Positions 1 to 7,717 of a stretch of 21,521 nucleotides of DNA are shown one piece after another. Origin of the DNA: Syntrophorhabdaceae bacterium (lineage in GTDB: Bacteria > Desulfobacterota > Syntrophorhabdia > Syntrophorhabdales > Syntrophorhabdaceae); NCBI GenBank assembly GCA_026416315.1, contig JAOAFK010000146.1, positions 1-21,521 of the forward strand. Reading direction: 5' to 3'. Below the pieces are notes generated by a model. That model worked only from the letters and a program-made list of their open reading frames with translations. It did no database searches and was not told the DNA's origin. Within the stretch, counting starts at the first letter, position 1. Each line of letters begins with the position of its first letter. The position numbers and the translations under genes are program-made.

Positions 1-732
1 GATGTGAAGGAAGCAGAATCAGGAGAGAGAGGTATTTTTGAATTAAAAAAGGCAAAAGAATCGGGTCTGCCCTTTGATCTGATCCTTCTTGATTATCACA
101 TGCCCGTTCTTGATGGCTTTAATGTGGCAGAGATGATAAGAAATGATCCTTTAATTTCAGATACGGGTATTATCATGCTTACATCTGATTATGGAAGACA
201 GCATTCCATAAGGTCAAAGGGTTTAAATATTGCAGCATTTATCACAAAGCCTATCAAAAGGGAAGAGCTTAAGGCTGTGATTTCAGATGTATTGGGAAGA
301 GCAAAAAAGATATCTGAAACAGATAAAAGAGAAATTACAAAGATAAAATCTCTAAGACCACTTACAATTCTTATTTCAGAGGATTCAGAAGACAACAGAG
401 TTCTAATACAGGCATACCTAAAGGATACACCGTATAAACTGGATTTTGCAAAGAACGGGGAGGAGGCGGTTAACCTTTTCAGAGAAAGACATTATAATCT
501 GATCTTGATGGATATTCAAATGCCCGTGAAGGATGGATATACTGCAACGATGGAGATAAGGGAGATAGAAAAAAAGATGCATCTCGGGCGGACCCCCATC
601 CTTGCATTAACAGCATACGCATTAAAAGAAGAGATACAGAAGAGTATTGAAGCGGGTTGCGATGCCCATCTTACAAAACCCATAAAAAAAGCAGCTCTCA
701 TTGAGGCAATAGAGGGGTATGCAAAGATATAG
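1..732 (+). CDS. Hybrid sensor histidine kinase, C-terminal part (two receiver domains), 5' truncated by window edge
   Basis: The frame is open from the left edge, so the start lies outside the window. The visible 243 residues hold two CheY-like receiver domains. The first lacks its N-terminal acidic pair but keeps the phospho-acceptor Asp in LLDYHMPVLDG (about residue 31 of the visible part) and the conserved Lys in ITKPI (about 83). The second is complete, with acidic residues in SEDSEDN, Asp in LMDIQMPVKDG (about 171) and Lys in LTKPI. Tandem receivers followed by a separate HPt gene are typical of the output end of hybrid kinases, and the expected upstream part is a sensor/HisKA/HATPase region. 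A stand-alone dual-receiver protein is also possible. A GTG at position 4 is unlikely to be the real start because it falls inside the first receiver fold. Confidence 0.85.
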   Translation, partial: DVKEAESGERGIFELKKAKESGLPFDLILLDYHMPVLDGFNVAEMIRNDPLISDTGIIMLTSDYGRQHSIRSKGLNIAAFITKPIKREELKAVISDVLGRAKKISETDKREITKIKSLRPLTILISEDSEDNRVLIQAYLKDTPYKLDFAKNGEEAVNLFRERHYNLILMDIQMPVKDGYTATMEIREIEKKMHLGRTPILALTAYALKEEIQKSIEAGCDAHLTKPIKKAALIEAIEGYAKI

Positions 733-767
733 GCTTAATAAAGGAGCAAAAAACCGGAGGCCTAAAA

Positions 768-1079
768 ATGGATGCTAAAGATGAAAAAATTATAGTGAAT
801 ATCATTTCTGACCTAAAAGAACTTATCCCGGGTTATATTAATAACAGGTATGAAGATATAAAAAAAATAATGACTGCCCTTGAACATGGCGATTATGAAA
901 CAGTAAGAATACTCGGTCACAGTATGAAAGGTTCAGGGGGAGGATATGGATTCGATGCCATAACAGAGATAGGTAGGGGTATCGAACAGGCTGCAAAGGA
1001 AAAAGATGGAGAGGCAATAAAAAATAAGATTGTGGAGCTTCAAGACTATCTAAAAAGAATTGAGATAGTTTACATATAA
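768..1079 (+). CDS. HPt (histidine phosphotransfer) domain protein
   Basis: This is a 103-residue single-domain protein. The phosphorylatable His is His51 in the motif HSMKGSGGGYGF, which matches the HPt signature HxxKGSxxxxG. HPt proteins carry phosphate between a receiver of a hybrid kinase and a downstream response regulator in the cytoplasm. The gene starts 35 nt after the receiver-domain gene with a good GGAGG ribosome-binding site, so the two are probably co-transcribed and act in one phosphorelay. The final response regulator of that relay is not visible here. The length is normal for a free-standing HPt module. Confidence 0.88.
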   Translation: MDAKDEKIIVNIISDLKELIPGYINNRYEDIKKIMTALEHGDYETVRILGHSMKGSGGGYGFDAITEIGRGIEQAAKEKDGEAIKNKIVELQDYLKRIEIVYI

Positions 1080-1106
1080 TTATCACCATAAAAAAGGGGT
1101 AGAACA

Positions 1107-2534
1107 ATGGTAAAGGAACGCTTGATAGTAATCGGAGGGGTTGCTGCTGGGATGAGTGCTGCAAGCAGCTTTAAACGCATTAAACCCGATGGAGAGGCTA
1201 TTGTTTTTGAAAAAGACTATTTTATATCATACGGTGCATGCAGCCTCCCATATTACATATCAAACGATATTCGTGATTTTAATGATTTGATCAGCCTCAC
1301 CCCGAAGGTAGCATCTGAGGAACGTGGTATTGATGTGCGTATTCGCCATGAGGTAAGGGCAATAGATACTTACAAAAAAGAGGTAGTGGTTGTGGATCTC
1401 AACAAAAATACAGAGATGAGATACAGTTATGACAGGCTTGTGATGGCAACAGGTGCTATCCCCATAAGACCTAAATTGCCCGGTATTGACCTTAAAAATA
1501 TTTTTACCATAAGGACGCTTATAGACGGCATTGAGATAAAAAAATTTATTGACGAATGGGGGTTATTTCAGGTCTGTATTGGCTCGCCTGAGTGCCTTTA
1601 TGTGAACAGATTCGGTGAGAATAGAAGACAGATGAAGGCAGTTATTGTAGGTGGTGGTTATATAGGAATGGAGATGTGTGAGTCATTGAGAAAAAGAGGC
1701 CTTGATGTGACTGTAATTGAAAAAACAGACAGGGTTCTTGGAAATATGGATACAAGCATTACAGACATTGTGGAAGAGAAGCTGCTCTCAGAAGGTGTAA
1801 GGCTCCTTAAAAATACATCAGTTGAAGGATTTTCAGGATATACGGATTCAGTAAAAAAGGTTTTAACTGATAAGGGAGAGATAGAGGCGGATCTCGTACT
1901 TATTGCTATTGGAGCAAGACCGAATACTGAACTTGCAGCACAAGCCAAAATTGAACTCGGTGTAAATGGTGCAATCAAGGTGGATGAGTTTTTAAGGACA
2001 AATTTTCCTGATATCTATGCAGCAGGGGATTGTGCAGAGGCAATACATATTGTAACGGGTAAAAAGGTCTATATACCCCTTGGAACCACTGCAAATAAGC
2101 AGGGACGCATCGCAGGGGAAAATGCAGCGGGGAAAAATAATAGATTTGAAGGGGTGGCAGGTACTGCCATAACAAAGATATTTGACCTTGAGGTATCAAG
2201 GACTGGTTTATCACCTATTGAGGCACAGAGGGAAGGAATAGATTATTTTGTAACCACCATCAAGGGCAGATCAAGAAGCAATGCATATCCTGCCGGAAAA
2301 CCCATTACAGTTACATATATCACAGAAAAGGGCACAGGCAGGCTTCTTGGGGCACAGATGGTAGGTGAGGAAGGGGTAGCCCACAGAATTGATACCCTCG
2401 CTGCGTGTCTTTCTGCAAAGATGACGGTTTATGATGTGGCAAGACTGGATTTAGGCTATGCACCACCCTTTGCAACTGTATGGGATCCCATCCTCATTGC
2501 AGCAAATGCAGCCATAAAAAATGTGAAAAAATAA
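1107..2534 (+). CDS. FAD-dependent pyridine nucleotide-disulfide oxidoreductase, CoA-disulfide reductase / NADH oxidase / polysulfide reductase family
   Basis: The 475-residue flavoprotein has an N-terminal FAD-binding Rossmann motif (GGVAAGMSA, residues 10-18), a single redox Cys in GACSLPYY (Cys45), a second GGGYIGMEM nucleotide motif (182-190), an FAD-contacting IYAAGDCAE segment and the family C-terminus with GYAPPFATVWDP. This is the pattern of CoA-disulfide reductases and of NAD(P)H-dependent persulfide/polysulfide reductases, which use one Cys and bound CoA instead of a CxxxxC pair. An unusual stretch at about residues 150-175, just before the NAD-binding domain, looks like an insertion and carries two Cys spaced as CIGSPEC (157, 163). 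The siroheme sulfite reductase gene follows 58 nt later, so a role in sulfur redox chemistry is likely; the exact substrate cannot be told from sequence. Confidence 0.85.
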   Translation: MVKERLIVIGGVAAGMSAASSFKRIKPDGEAIVFEKDYFISYGACSLPYYISNDIRDFNDLISLTPKVASEERGIDVRIRHEVRAIDTYKKEVVVVDLNKNTEMRYSYDRLVMATGAIPIRPKLPGIDLKNIFTIRTLIDGIEIKKFIDEWGLFQVCIGSPECLYVNRFGENRRQMKAVIVGGGYIGMEMCESLRKRGLDVTVIEKTDRVLGNMDTSITDIVEEKLLSEGVRLLKNTSVEGFSGYTDSVKKVLTDKGEIEADLVLIAIGARPNTELAAQAKIELGVNGAIKVDEFLRTNFPDIYAAGDCAEAIHIVTGKKVYIPLGTTANKQGRIAGENAAGKNNRFEGVAGTAITKIFDLEVSRTGLSPIEAQREGIDYFVTTIKGRSRSNAYPAGKPITVTYITEKGTGRLLGAQMVGEEGVAHRIDTLAACLSAKMTVYDVARLDLGYAPPFATVWDPILIAANAAIKNVKK

Positions 2535-2592
2535 CTTGGCATTAAAAAAATTATGAAGTTATAATTGAATGAAAAAGTTTTAGGAGGTTCAT

Positions 2593-3249
2593 ATGTCAGA
2601 GGAATTAAAAGGTGCAATACTGCAGAGGGATAAACAGACCTATGCGATAGTGCCAAGATTACCCCTTGGCCTTGTAACACCAGAGATACTTGAAAAGATA
2701 GCCAGCGTTGCAAAAAAATACAATATACCCATTATAAAGATCACCTCTGCGCAGAGGTTGGCCCTTGTGGGTATAAACCCTGAATCTGTAAATGAGATAT
2801 GGAAAGAACTGGGGCTGGATGTGGGCCCTGCTGTAGAGGTTTGCGTCCATTATGTCCAGGCATGTCCTGGAACAACGGTGTGTAGATTTGGCATTCAGGA
2901 CTCACTGGACTTGGGAGGCAAACTTGAGAAGCTTTTTGTTGGCACCGCATTGCCTGCAAAGGCAAAGATGGGAATATCAGGCTGTCCTTTTAATTGCGCC
3001 GAAGGTCTTGTAAAGGATTTTGGTGCATTTGGAAAAAAATCAGGCTGGACCGTGAGCTTTGGTGGAAACTCCGGAGCAAAGCCAAGAATAGGGGACATAA
3101 TAGCAGAAGATTTAAGCTCAGATGAGGTTATAGAGCTTGCAAAGAGATGCTTTGACTTTTATCAGAAAAACTCAAAGGGAAAAGAGAGAACAGCAAGATT
3201 TATAGAACGTATAGGCATAGAAGAATTTAAAAAGGCTGTATTAAAATAA
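2593..3249 (+). CDS. Small siroheme/[4Fe-4S] sulfite (or nitrite) reductase, low-molecular-weight assimilatory type
   Basis: At 218 residues the protein is about the size of the low-spin, assimilatory-type sulfite reductase of Desulfovibrio vulgaris and far smaller than DsrA/DsrB or CysI. The siroheme/[4Fe-4S] motif is complete: Cys91 and Cys97 (C-x5-C in CPGTTVC) plus Cys131 and Cys135 (C-x3-C in GCPFNC). Basic residues expected for anion and siroheme binding are present (for example Arg98 in VCRFG). The reaction is six-electron reduction of sulfite to sulfide, or of nitrite to ammonia. No separate ferredoxin domain is present, so electrons must come from a partner; the adjacent upstream flavoprotein is a candidate. 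The start is well supported by AGGAGG about 8 nt before the ATG. Confidence 0.85.
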   Translation: MSEELKGAILQRDKQTYAIVPRLPLGLVTPEILEKIASVAKKYNIPIIKITSAQRLALVGINPESVNEIWKELGLDVGPAVEVCVHYVQACPGTTVCRFGIQDSLDLGGKLEKLFVGTALPAKAKMGISGCPFNCAEGLVKDFGAFGKKSGWTVSFGGNSGAKPRIGDIIAEDLSSDEVIELAKRCFDFYQKNSKGKERTARFIERIGIEEFKKAVLK

Positions 3250-3259
3250 AATTAAAATC

Positions 3260-4021
3260 ATGAAACAATTTAAAAACCCTGATTTTGCAAGGGTATATTA
3301 TCAAAAAGGAAATATATTTTTTGAAAAAGGTGATTTTAACCAGGCAATAGATAATTTTTTAAATGCAGTAAGGTTAGACCCCGATTTTGTTGATTTGCTC
3401 ATAAAACTCGGAACATCACTCTTTAAAATTGGAAAGTTTAAAGAGGCTATAGATTATTATTCAAAAGCAATAAAAATTGATTCATCAAACCCTGATTTTT
3501 ATATAATGAGAGCTGAAGCATATGCAAAATTAGGAAATTTCAAAAATGAGATTAGTGATTATACTCATGCTATAAAGTTAAAGCAAGATGACCCGGTTTT
3601 ATACGGTAAGCGAGCAGCAGTTTTTATGCAGGCAAAAAGATTTAACGATGCTATTAAAGATTATACTAAACTTCTTGAAATGAGACCGGCTTTAATCTGG
3701 GTTAAAGTTATTAGAGGGGATGCCTATGCTGAAATAGGAAGATTTCAGGAGGCCATAAATGATTATAATGATTTTATTGAGTTACAACCAGAATATCCTG
3801 AAGCGTATCTAAAAAGAGGTAAGGCTTATTTAAGTCTTGGAAATTTTAAACTTGCAATAGATGACTTTACAAGAACAATTGAAATGGCTCCTGAAATAAT
3901 TGATGCCTACATTTTACGTGCCCATTCTTTCAACCAATTAGGAAAGATTGAAGATGCTCAAAAAGATATAAAGATGGCAACTTTACTAAAAAAGCAAAAA
4001 ATGGATCCCATGAATAAATAA
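3260..4021 (+). CDS. Tetratricopeptide repeat protein (seven TPRs)
   Basis: The 253-residue protein is made almost entirely of 34-residue TPR units starting near residue 9, with a repeated pattern of a G/A-x3-Y/F helix followed by a D-Y/F-x-A-I helix and a Pro-containing turn. About seven repeats fill the chain. There is no signal peptide or membrane helix, so it is probably a cytoplasmic scaffold for protein-protein contacts; the partner is unknown. It starts only 10 nt after the sulfite reductase stop and has no clear Shine-Dalgarno sequence. Its base composition is strikingly AT-rich compared with the two genes before it (a 60-nt sample at 3301 has 13 G/C, against 25 of 60 at 1441). Confidence 0.85.
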   Translation: MKQFKNPDFARVYYQKGNIFFEKGDFNQAIDNFLNAVRLDPDFVDLLIKLGTSLFKIGKFKEAIDYYSKAIKIDSSNPDFYIMRAEAYAKLGNFKNEISDYTHAIKLKQDDPVLYGKRAAVFMQAKRFNDAIKDYTKLLEMRPALIWVKVIRGDAYAEIGRFQEAINDYNDFIELQPEYPEAYLKRGKAYLSLGNFKLAIDDFTRTIEMAPEIIDAYILRAHSFNQLGKIEDAQKDIKMATLLKKQKMDPMNK

Positions 4022-4053
4022 GAAACGCCCTAATTTAAATTCAGGGCGTTTCT
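4021..4053. terminator. Rho-independent terminator, probably bidirectional
   Basis: A perfect 10-bp inverted repeat (AGAAACGCCC and GGGCGTTTCT) encloses a 13-nt AT-rich loop. It begins at the last base of the TPR gene and lies between that gene and the convergent symporter gene ending at 4104. T-rich tracts lie inside and after the 3' arm on the plus strand and just beyond it on the minus strand, so it can end transcripts from both sides. Confidence 0.8.
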
Positions 4054-4103
4054 GTTTCTGGGGATATGATGGTTCCCATGGCCTCTAAGGGTTATTATGT
4101 GGC

Positions 4104-5594
4104 TTATACGGGATTATAAGCAGACTTGGGACTAAAAACTGCAAAAAAGTCTTTAGAAAATTCTCTGTCCTGCCCAGGGGTTAAAAAAGCAAGCAAAACG
4201 AGGGTAAAAAACCCTCCTACCATTGCCCAAAATGCAGGTAGCATTCCAAATAACATAGATTTTGGAACAATACCTAATGGAAGGGCTATGGATAAAAATT
4301 GAGAAACAAGAATTGACCCAAGCGCTGCAATCTTACCACAACGCTTCCAATATAATGCAGCTACAACTGGCATAAACATACATGCAAAACCACCAAAACT
4401 CCACTCTATTATATTTATTATCCCTTTGGGCTGAATAAGTGCACCTATAAAAGCCACTAAAGCAAATAATATTACCAGGGCTCTACTTATTATTGTATCA
4501 TTTTGCTTGAGAATTCCTTTTTTTCTGATAGGTAATATGATATCTTTTATAAAAATTTGGCCAATTGCTATAAGCTGGCTATCAAGGGTAGACATGAGGG
4601 CTGAAAATATTGCTGCACCAAGAATACCAGCCATCCAAGCAGGTGCATATTTTGCAAGGAGGATGGGCAATATAGCATCTGATGCCGAACCTTTAAGCCC
4701 AGGAATGGGAATGCGACCCCACATGCCTGCATATGCCATAAGTATAAATATTAACAAACCCGCAATAGGGTAAATTATAACAGTTTTTTTAAGTTCCGAT
4801 GGTTTTTTTCCAGTAAGAAGCCTGCTGTAAACATTGGGGAATACTGGAACGGCTAAAGATACAATTATTCCGTAGCTGAAAAATCTCTGCCAAGACATAT
4901 TTGCTCTATTTAATAATTCAGGATATTTATCCGCGATTGTTTGGGTTGCAAACTCAAACCCACCAAGAGAATAAGCAATAACAAAAAATATTACAATACC
5001 ACCAATTAAAAATATAGAGGTTTGGAGTGCATTTACCCATGCCGCGCCTCTCATGCCGCCAAGAAACACATAAAAACAAACGACAAGAGTTACAACAAAA
5101 GCACCTACCCAATAGGGAATAGCCCCATGGGTTAAACCCTCTACTGTTCTTCCTCCACCTATAACTCCGACCATTAAATATGGGATCAGATAAAACAGCA
5201 TAAATAAGGCAGAAATCCACTGCAGACCTTTACTTTGCCACCTTTTTCCCAAAAGTTCAGCTATTGTAATAATGTCAAATTTCTTCCCAAGGATCCAGCT
5301 TCTATTTCCTATGGTATAAAACAAAAGGGGTGAAAGCCATGCCCATGCTGTTCCAAAGTATGCCCATGTTATCCAGCCCACATGATAAGAAGTACCTGGA
5401 ACACCAATCAGTGTTACAGCAGATATATTTGCACCAAAAACAGCACTAAATAAAATAAAAAATTTAAACTCTCTACTTGCCATTAAATAATCAGAAGCGG
5501 TTGCACCACTTCTGTAACTTCTAATACCAAGAATCATGCAACCCAACATATATAAACCTAAAATAACCAATATTTGTATTGTATCGCTATTCAT
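4104..5594 (-). CDS. Sodium:solute symporter (SSS family), probable organic/aromatic acid uptake
   Basis: This is an integral membrane transporter with about thirteen hydrophobic segments, the usual number for the SSS family. The family signature around the sodium site is visible in AAIFSALMSTLDSQL. It should import an organic solute driven by the sodium gradient; the substrate cannot be read directly. An ATG five codons further upstream (5609) is possible, but the ATG at 5594 has a strong AAGGGGGG ribosome-binding site 3-4 nt before it and is preferred (496 residues). It is the last gene of a run with an aromatic acyl-CoA ligase, a 58-aa ORF and a small two-helix membrane protein, which suggests an aromatic or related carboxylate as substrate. 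Confidence 0.87.
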   Translation of the reverse strand: MNSDTIQILVILGLYMLGCMILGIRSYRSGATASDYLMASREFKFFILFSAVFGANISAVTLIGVPGTSYHVGWITWAYFGTAWAWLSPLLFYTIGNRSWILGKKFDIITIAELLGKRWQSKGLQWISALFMLFYLIPYLMVGVIGGGRTVEGLTHGAIPYWVGAFVVTLVVCFYVFLGGMRGAAWVNALQTSIFLIGGIVIFFVIAYSLGGFEFATQTIADKYPELLNRANMSWQRFFSYGIIVSLAVPVFPNVYSRLLTGKKPSELKKTVIIYPIAGLLIFILMAYAGMWGRIPIPGLKGSASDAILPILLAKYAPAWMAGILGAAIFSALMSTLDSQLIAIGQIFIKDIILPIRKKGILKQNDTIISRALVILFALVAFIGALIQPKGIINIIEWSFGGFACMFMPVVAALYWKRCGKIAALGSILVSQFLSIALPLGIVPKSMLFGMLPAFWAMVGGFFTLVLLAFLTPGQDREFSKDFFAVFSPKSAYNPV

Positions 5595-5611
5595 AATTCC
5601 CCCCTTCATAT

Positions 5612-5830
5612 TTACGCTTCATCTATATCTTTATCCCATAAGGAGAAGCATATATATAATACAAGACCAAAGCCTGCAAGCCATATTAAAAACTGGTATA
5701 TCATTGGTATTGTTATCCATCCAAATAATATTGGGTATATCTTTTTGCCCCACCACCATAAATCAACCCTTATAATTAATAAAACAGCAGCAAACAAATA
5801 AACTAAAATCTCTTTCCAATGTTTTTTCAT
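5612..5830 (-). CDS. Small two-helix membrane protein, DUF3311/YhdT-like symporter companion
   Basis: The 72-residue protein has two clear hydrophobic helices (around residues 8-21 and 36-62) joined by a Trp-rich segment (DLWWWGKK) and a short acidic tail. Small proteins of this shape (DUF3311, or DUF997/YhdT beside the pantothenate symporter PanF) are commonly encoded next to SSS symporters and are thought to be accessory to them; that role is family knowledge, not shown here. Its ATG overlaps the stop of the preceding 58-aa ORF (ATGA), and the symporter start follows after 17 nt, so the three are translationally linked. Confidence 0.7.
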   Translation of the reverse strand: MKKHWKEILVYLFAAVLLIIRVDLWWWGKKIYPILFGWITIPMIYQFLIWLAGFGLVLYICFSLWDKDIDEA

Positions 5831-6003
5831 AATAATCCCTCCTTTTTATTTTCATATGTTCCAGTTTCTTTTTTTGTGCATCCCTCTTTATTTTTAATTA
5901 GCCATTTATATTGAGGTAGTCTCTCTATTGTTATATTTAAAAGTTCCTTCAATGTTTCATCTTTTAATGAATCGTTGTTTGATAAAAACTTTTGTTTTAA
6001 CAT
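5827..6003 (-). CDS. Small 58-aa ORF resembling the C-terminal segment of the adjacent acyl-CoA ligase
   Basis: An ATG at 6003 with a GGGGG ribosome-binding site 8 nt upstream opens a 58-codon frame whose TGA overlaps the ATG of the next gene, so it fits the operon like a real gene. Residues 27-35 read ERLPQYKWL, against ERLPKYKWL at residues 472-480 of the upstream ligase, and the preceding part (an NDS triplet followed by a helix) is also alignable. The catalytic A10 Lys region (PKTATGK) that should follow in a ligase is absent, replaced by a hydrophilic Lys/Glu-rich tail. It may be a remnant of a partial duplication or of a second ligase, or a co-opted small protein. No function is assigned. 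Confidence 0.55.
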   Translation of the reverse strand: MLKQKFLSNNDSLKDETLKELLNITIERLPQYKWLIKNKEGCTKKETGTYENKKEGLL

Positions 6004-6023
6004 TTTAAATACCCCCTATTTTT

Positions 6024-7538
6024 TTATTTTCTAAGCCTAAAGCGTTGAATTTTTCCAGTGGCTGTTTTTGGAAGTTCATCCACAATATAAACATCCCTTA
6101 ACCATTTGTATTTTGGAAGTCTTTCGCTTACAAATTGAAGTATTTCCTCTGTTATAGAGTCGTTTTCTGAATGGTCTTTGTATCCTTCATTAAGACATAT
6201 ATATCCAAAAGCCTTAACGAGACCCTCTACTTCATGTCCAACAACAGCGGCTTCATTTACTGCGGGATGCTGAACAAGGACATTTTCTATTTCTACTGGT
6301 GAAACCCATATACCACCAACCTTTAACATATCATCACCCCTGCCTTGATAAACAAAATAACCGTCAACAACAGAATACATATCTCCTGTTTTAAACCAGC
6401 CGCCTTCGAGGAATTTTTCTTGGTTGTCTTTTGGCCTATTCCAATAACCTTTTGTTACACTTTCACCTCTTATAATAAGATGTCCTACTTCTCCTTCAGG
6501 GACCTCATTGCCGTCTTCATCTATTATTTTTGCTTCATAACCAGGAACTATTCTACCTGACGTTCCTGGTTTCACATTACCTTTTCTGTTTGATATAAAA
6601 ATATGTAATGCCTCTGTGGATCCAATCCCATCTAAAATTTCTATACCAGTTTTTTCTTTCCATTTTTTAAAGATTTCAGGAGGCAATGCCTCACCTGCAG
6701 ATACACAAATTCTAACTGATTTAAATGGATTTTCTTTTAAATCTCCTAATCTTTTTAAAACAGAGTTATACTGTGTAGGCACCCCAAAAAAAACAGTGGG
6801 TTTAAAGGTTTTAACTATTTCAATTACATTTTCTGGACTCGGAGGCTGTGATAAAAGCACAACAGAAGCACCATGTCTTAGAGGAAAGGCAAGGCTATTC
6901 CCAAGCCCATATGCAAAAAAAAGTTTACTCACAGAAAAACAAATGTCGTTTTGATTTAAACCTAAAATTGATAAAGCATAATTATCGGCCGAGTGTATCA
7001 TATCTATATGTCTGTGGGGCACACCCTTGGGTTTTCCGGTGCTTCCAGAACTGTAAAGCCAAAATGCTATATCTTCTTTCTTTGATGGATAAGTTTTTGC
7101 TTCCCCTGGCATCTTTTGCAAATAGTATGGTAAAAAATCATCTACATAAAGCTTATAACATAAATGATTAGTTTTTGCCTTTGCAGCTTTACTATTCTTT
7201 TCTGTAATAAGTACTCTTGCCTCACTATCCGATAAAAGATATTCGTAGTCTTCGACATTAAGCATTGTATTAACAGGGACTGGCCAAGCTCCATATTTTA
7301 TACTTCCTAAAAAAGCATAAAAAAACATCGGTGAATCCGGTAGATGTATCATTACTCTATCTTTAGGTGATATGTTTAACTCAGTAAGTAAATTTGCAAA
7401 TTTGTTTACATTTTCAAGCAGTTCACCATATGTTACCTTTTTATTGCCGCAGTATATAGCAACTTTATCCTTTCGATTTATTGCATTTTTTTCAAGTAAT
7501 TCTGATGCAACATTAAAAATCTCTATTTTATTGTTCAT
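6024..7538 (-). CDS. Benzoate-CoA ligase family acyl-CoA synthetase
   Basis: This 504-residue cytoplasmic enzyme belongs to the adenylate-forming ANL superfamily and forms an aryl- or acyl-AMP, then the CoA thioester. Visible motifs are the P-loop SSGSTGKPKG (A3, 163-172), GIGSTEALHIF (A5, from 304), TGD (384-386), the hinge region GRGDDMLKVGG and the C-terminal PKTATGK with catalytic Lys496. The segments VSKLFFAYGLGN and STE-x-LHIF are characteristic of benzoate-CoA ligases and their close relatives. Real substrates could be benzoate, a hydroxybenzoate, or another cyclic or aromatic acid. It has a strong AAGGAGGT ribosome-binding site and heads an operon with a symporter, so the module takes up and activates one carboxylate. 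Confidence 0.88.
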   Translation of the reverse strand: MNNKIEIFNVASELLEKNAINRKDKVAIYCGNKKVTYGELLENVNKFANLLTELNISPKDRVMIHLPDSPMFFYAFLGSIKYGAWPVPVNTMLNVEDYEYLLSDSEARVLITEKNSKAAKAKTNHLCYKLYVDDFLPYYLQKMPGEAKTYPSKKEDIAFWLYSSGSTGKPKGVPHRHIDMIHSADNYALSILGLNQNDICFSVSKLFFAYGLGNSLAFPLRHGASVVLLSQPPSPENVIEIVKTFKPTVFFGVPTQYNSVLKRLGDLKENPFKSVRICVSAGEALPPEIFKKWKEKTGIEILDGIGSTEALHIFISNRKGNVKPGTSGRIVPGYEAKIIDEDGNEVPEGEVGHLIIRGESVTKGYWNRPKDNQEKFLEGGWFKTGDMYSVVDGYFVYQGRGDDMLKVGGIWVSPVEIENVLVQHPAVNEAAVVGHEVEGLVKAFGYICLNEGYKDHSENDSITEEILQFVSERLPKYKWLRDVYIVDELPKTATGKIQRFRLRK

Positions 7539-7580
7539 TTTTAACCTCCTTCTAAGCTTATTTTTTATTGAATTTTAATA

Positions 7581-7596
7581 TTCAAAAACAATGCCA
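7581..7596 (-). promoter_or_regulatory. Candidate sigma-54 (-24/-12) promoter for the benzoate-CoA ligase operon
   Basis: On the minus strand the sequence reads TGGCAT-N5-TTGAA, against the sigma-54 consensus TGGCAC-N5-TTGCA/T. The -24 element matches TGGCA and the spacing is right; the -12 element has A in place of the usual C. The predicted start near 7570 leaves a leader of about 30 nt containing the ligase ribosome-binding site. A sigma-54-dependent activator is encoded immediately upstream, which strengthens the reading. It was found by eye. Confidence 0.5.
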
Positions 7597-7717
7597 TTAG
7601 GTTCAAAATGAAAAATGGTATGTTAATTCAATAAGATATGACTTTGGAAAAATTTTTTTTGATTATAAAATTTTTTGAAAAAATTTTTGATTTTTAAAAA
7701 TTTTTAAAAAATTTAAA

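Noticed and set aside
838..1164. Long minus-strand frame over the HPt gene and flavoprotein start
   Set aside because: It lies antisense to well-supported genes and its translation has no domain-like pattern.
6616..7171. Plus-strand frames inside the acyl-CoA ligase gene
   Set aside because: They are shadows of the ligase coding sequence without ribosome-binding sites or recognisable motifs.
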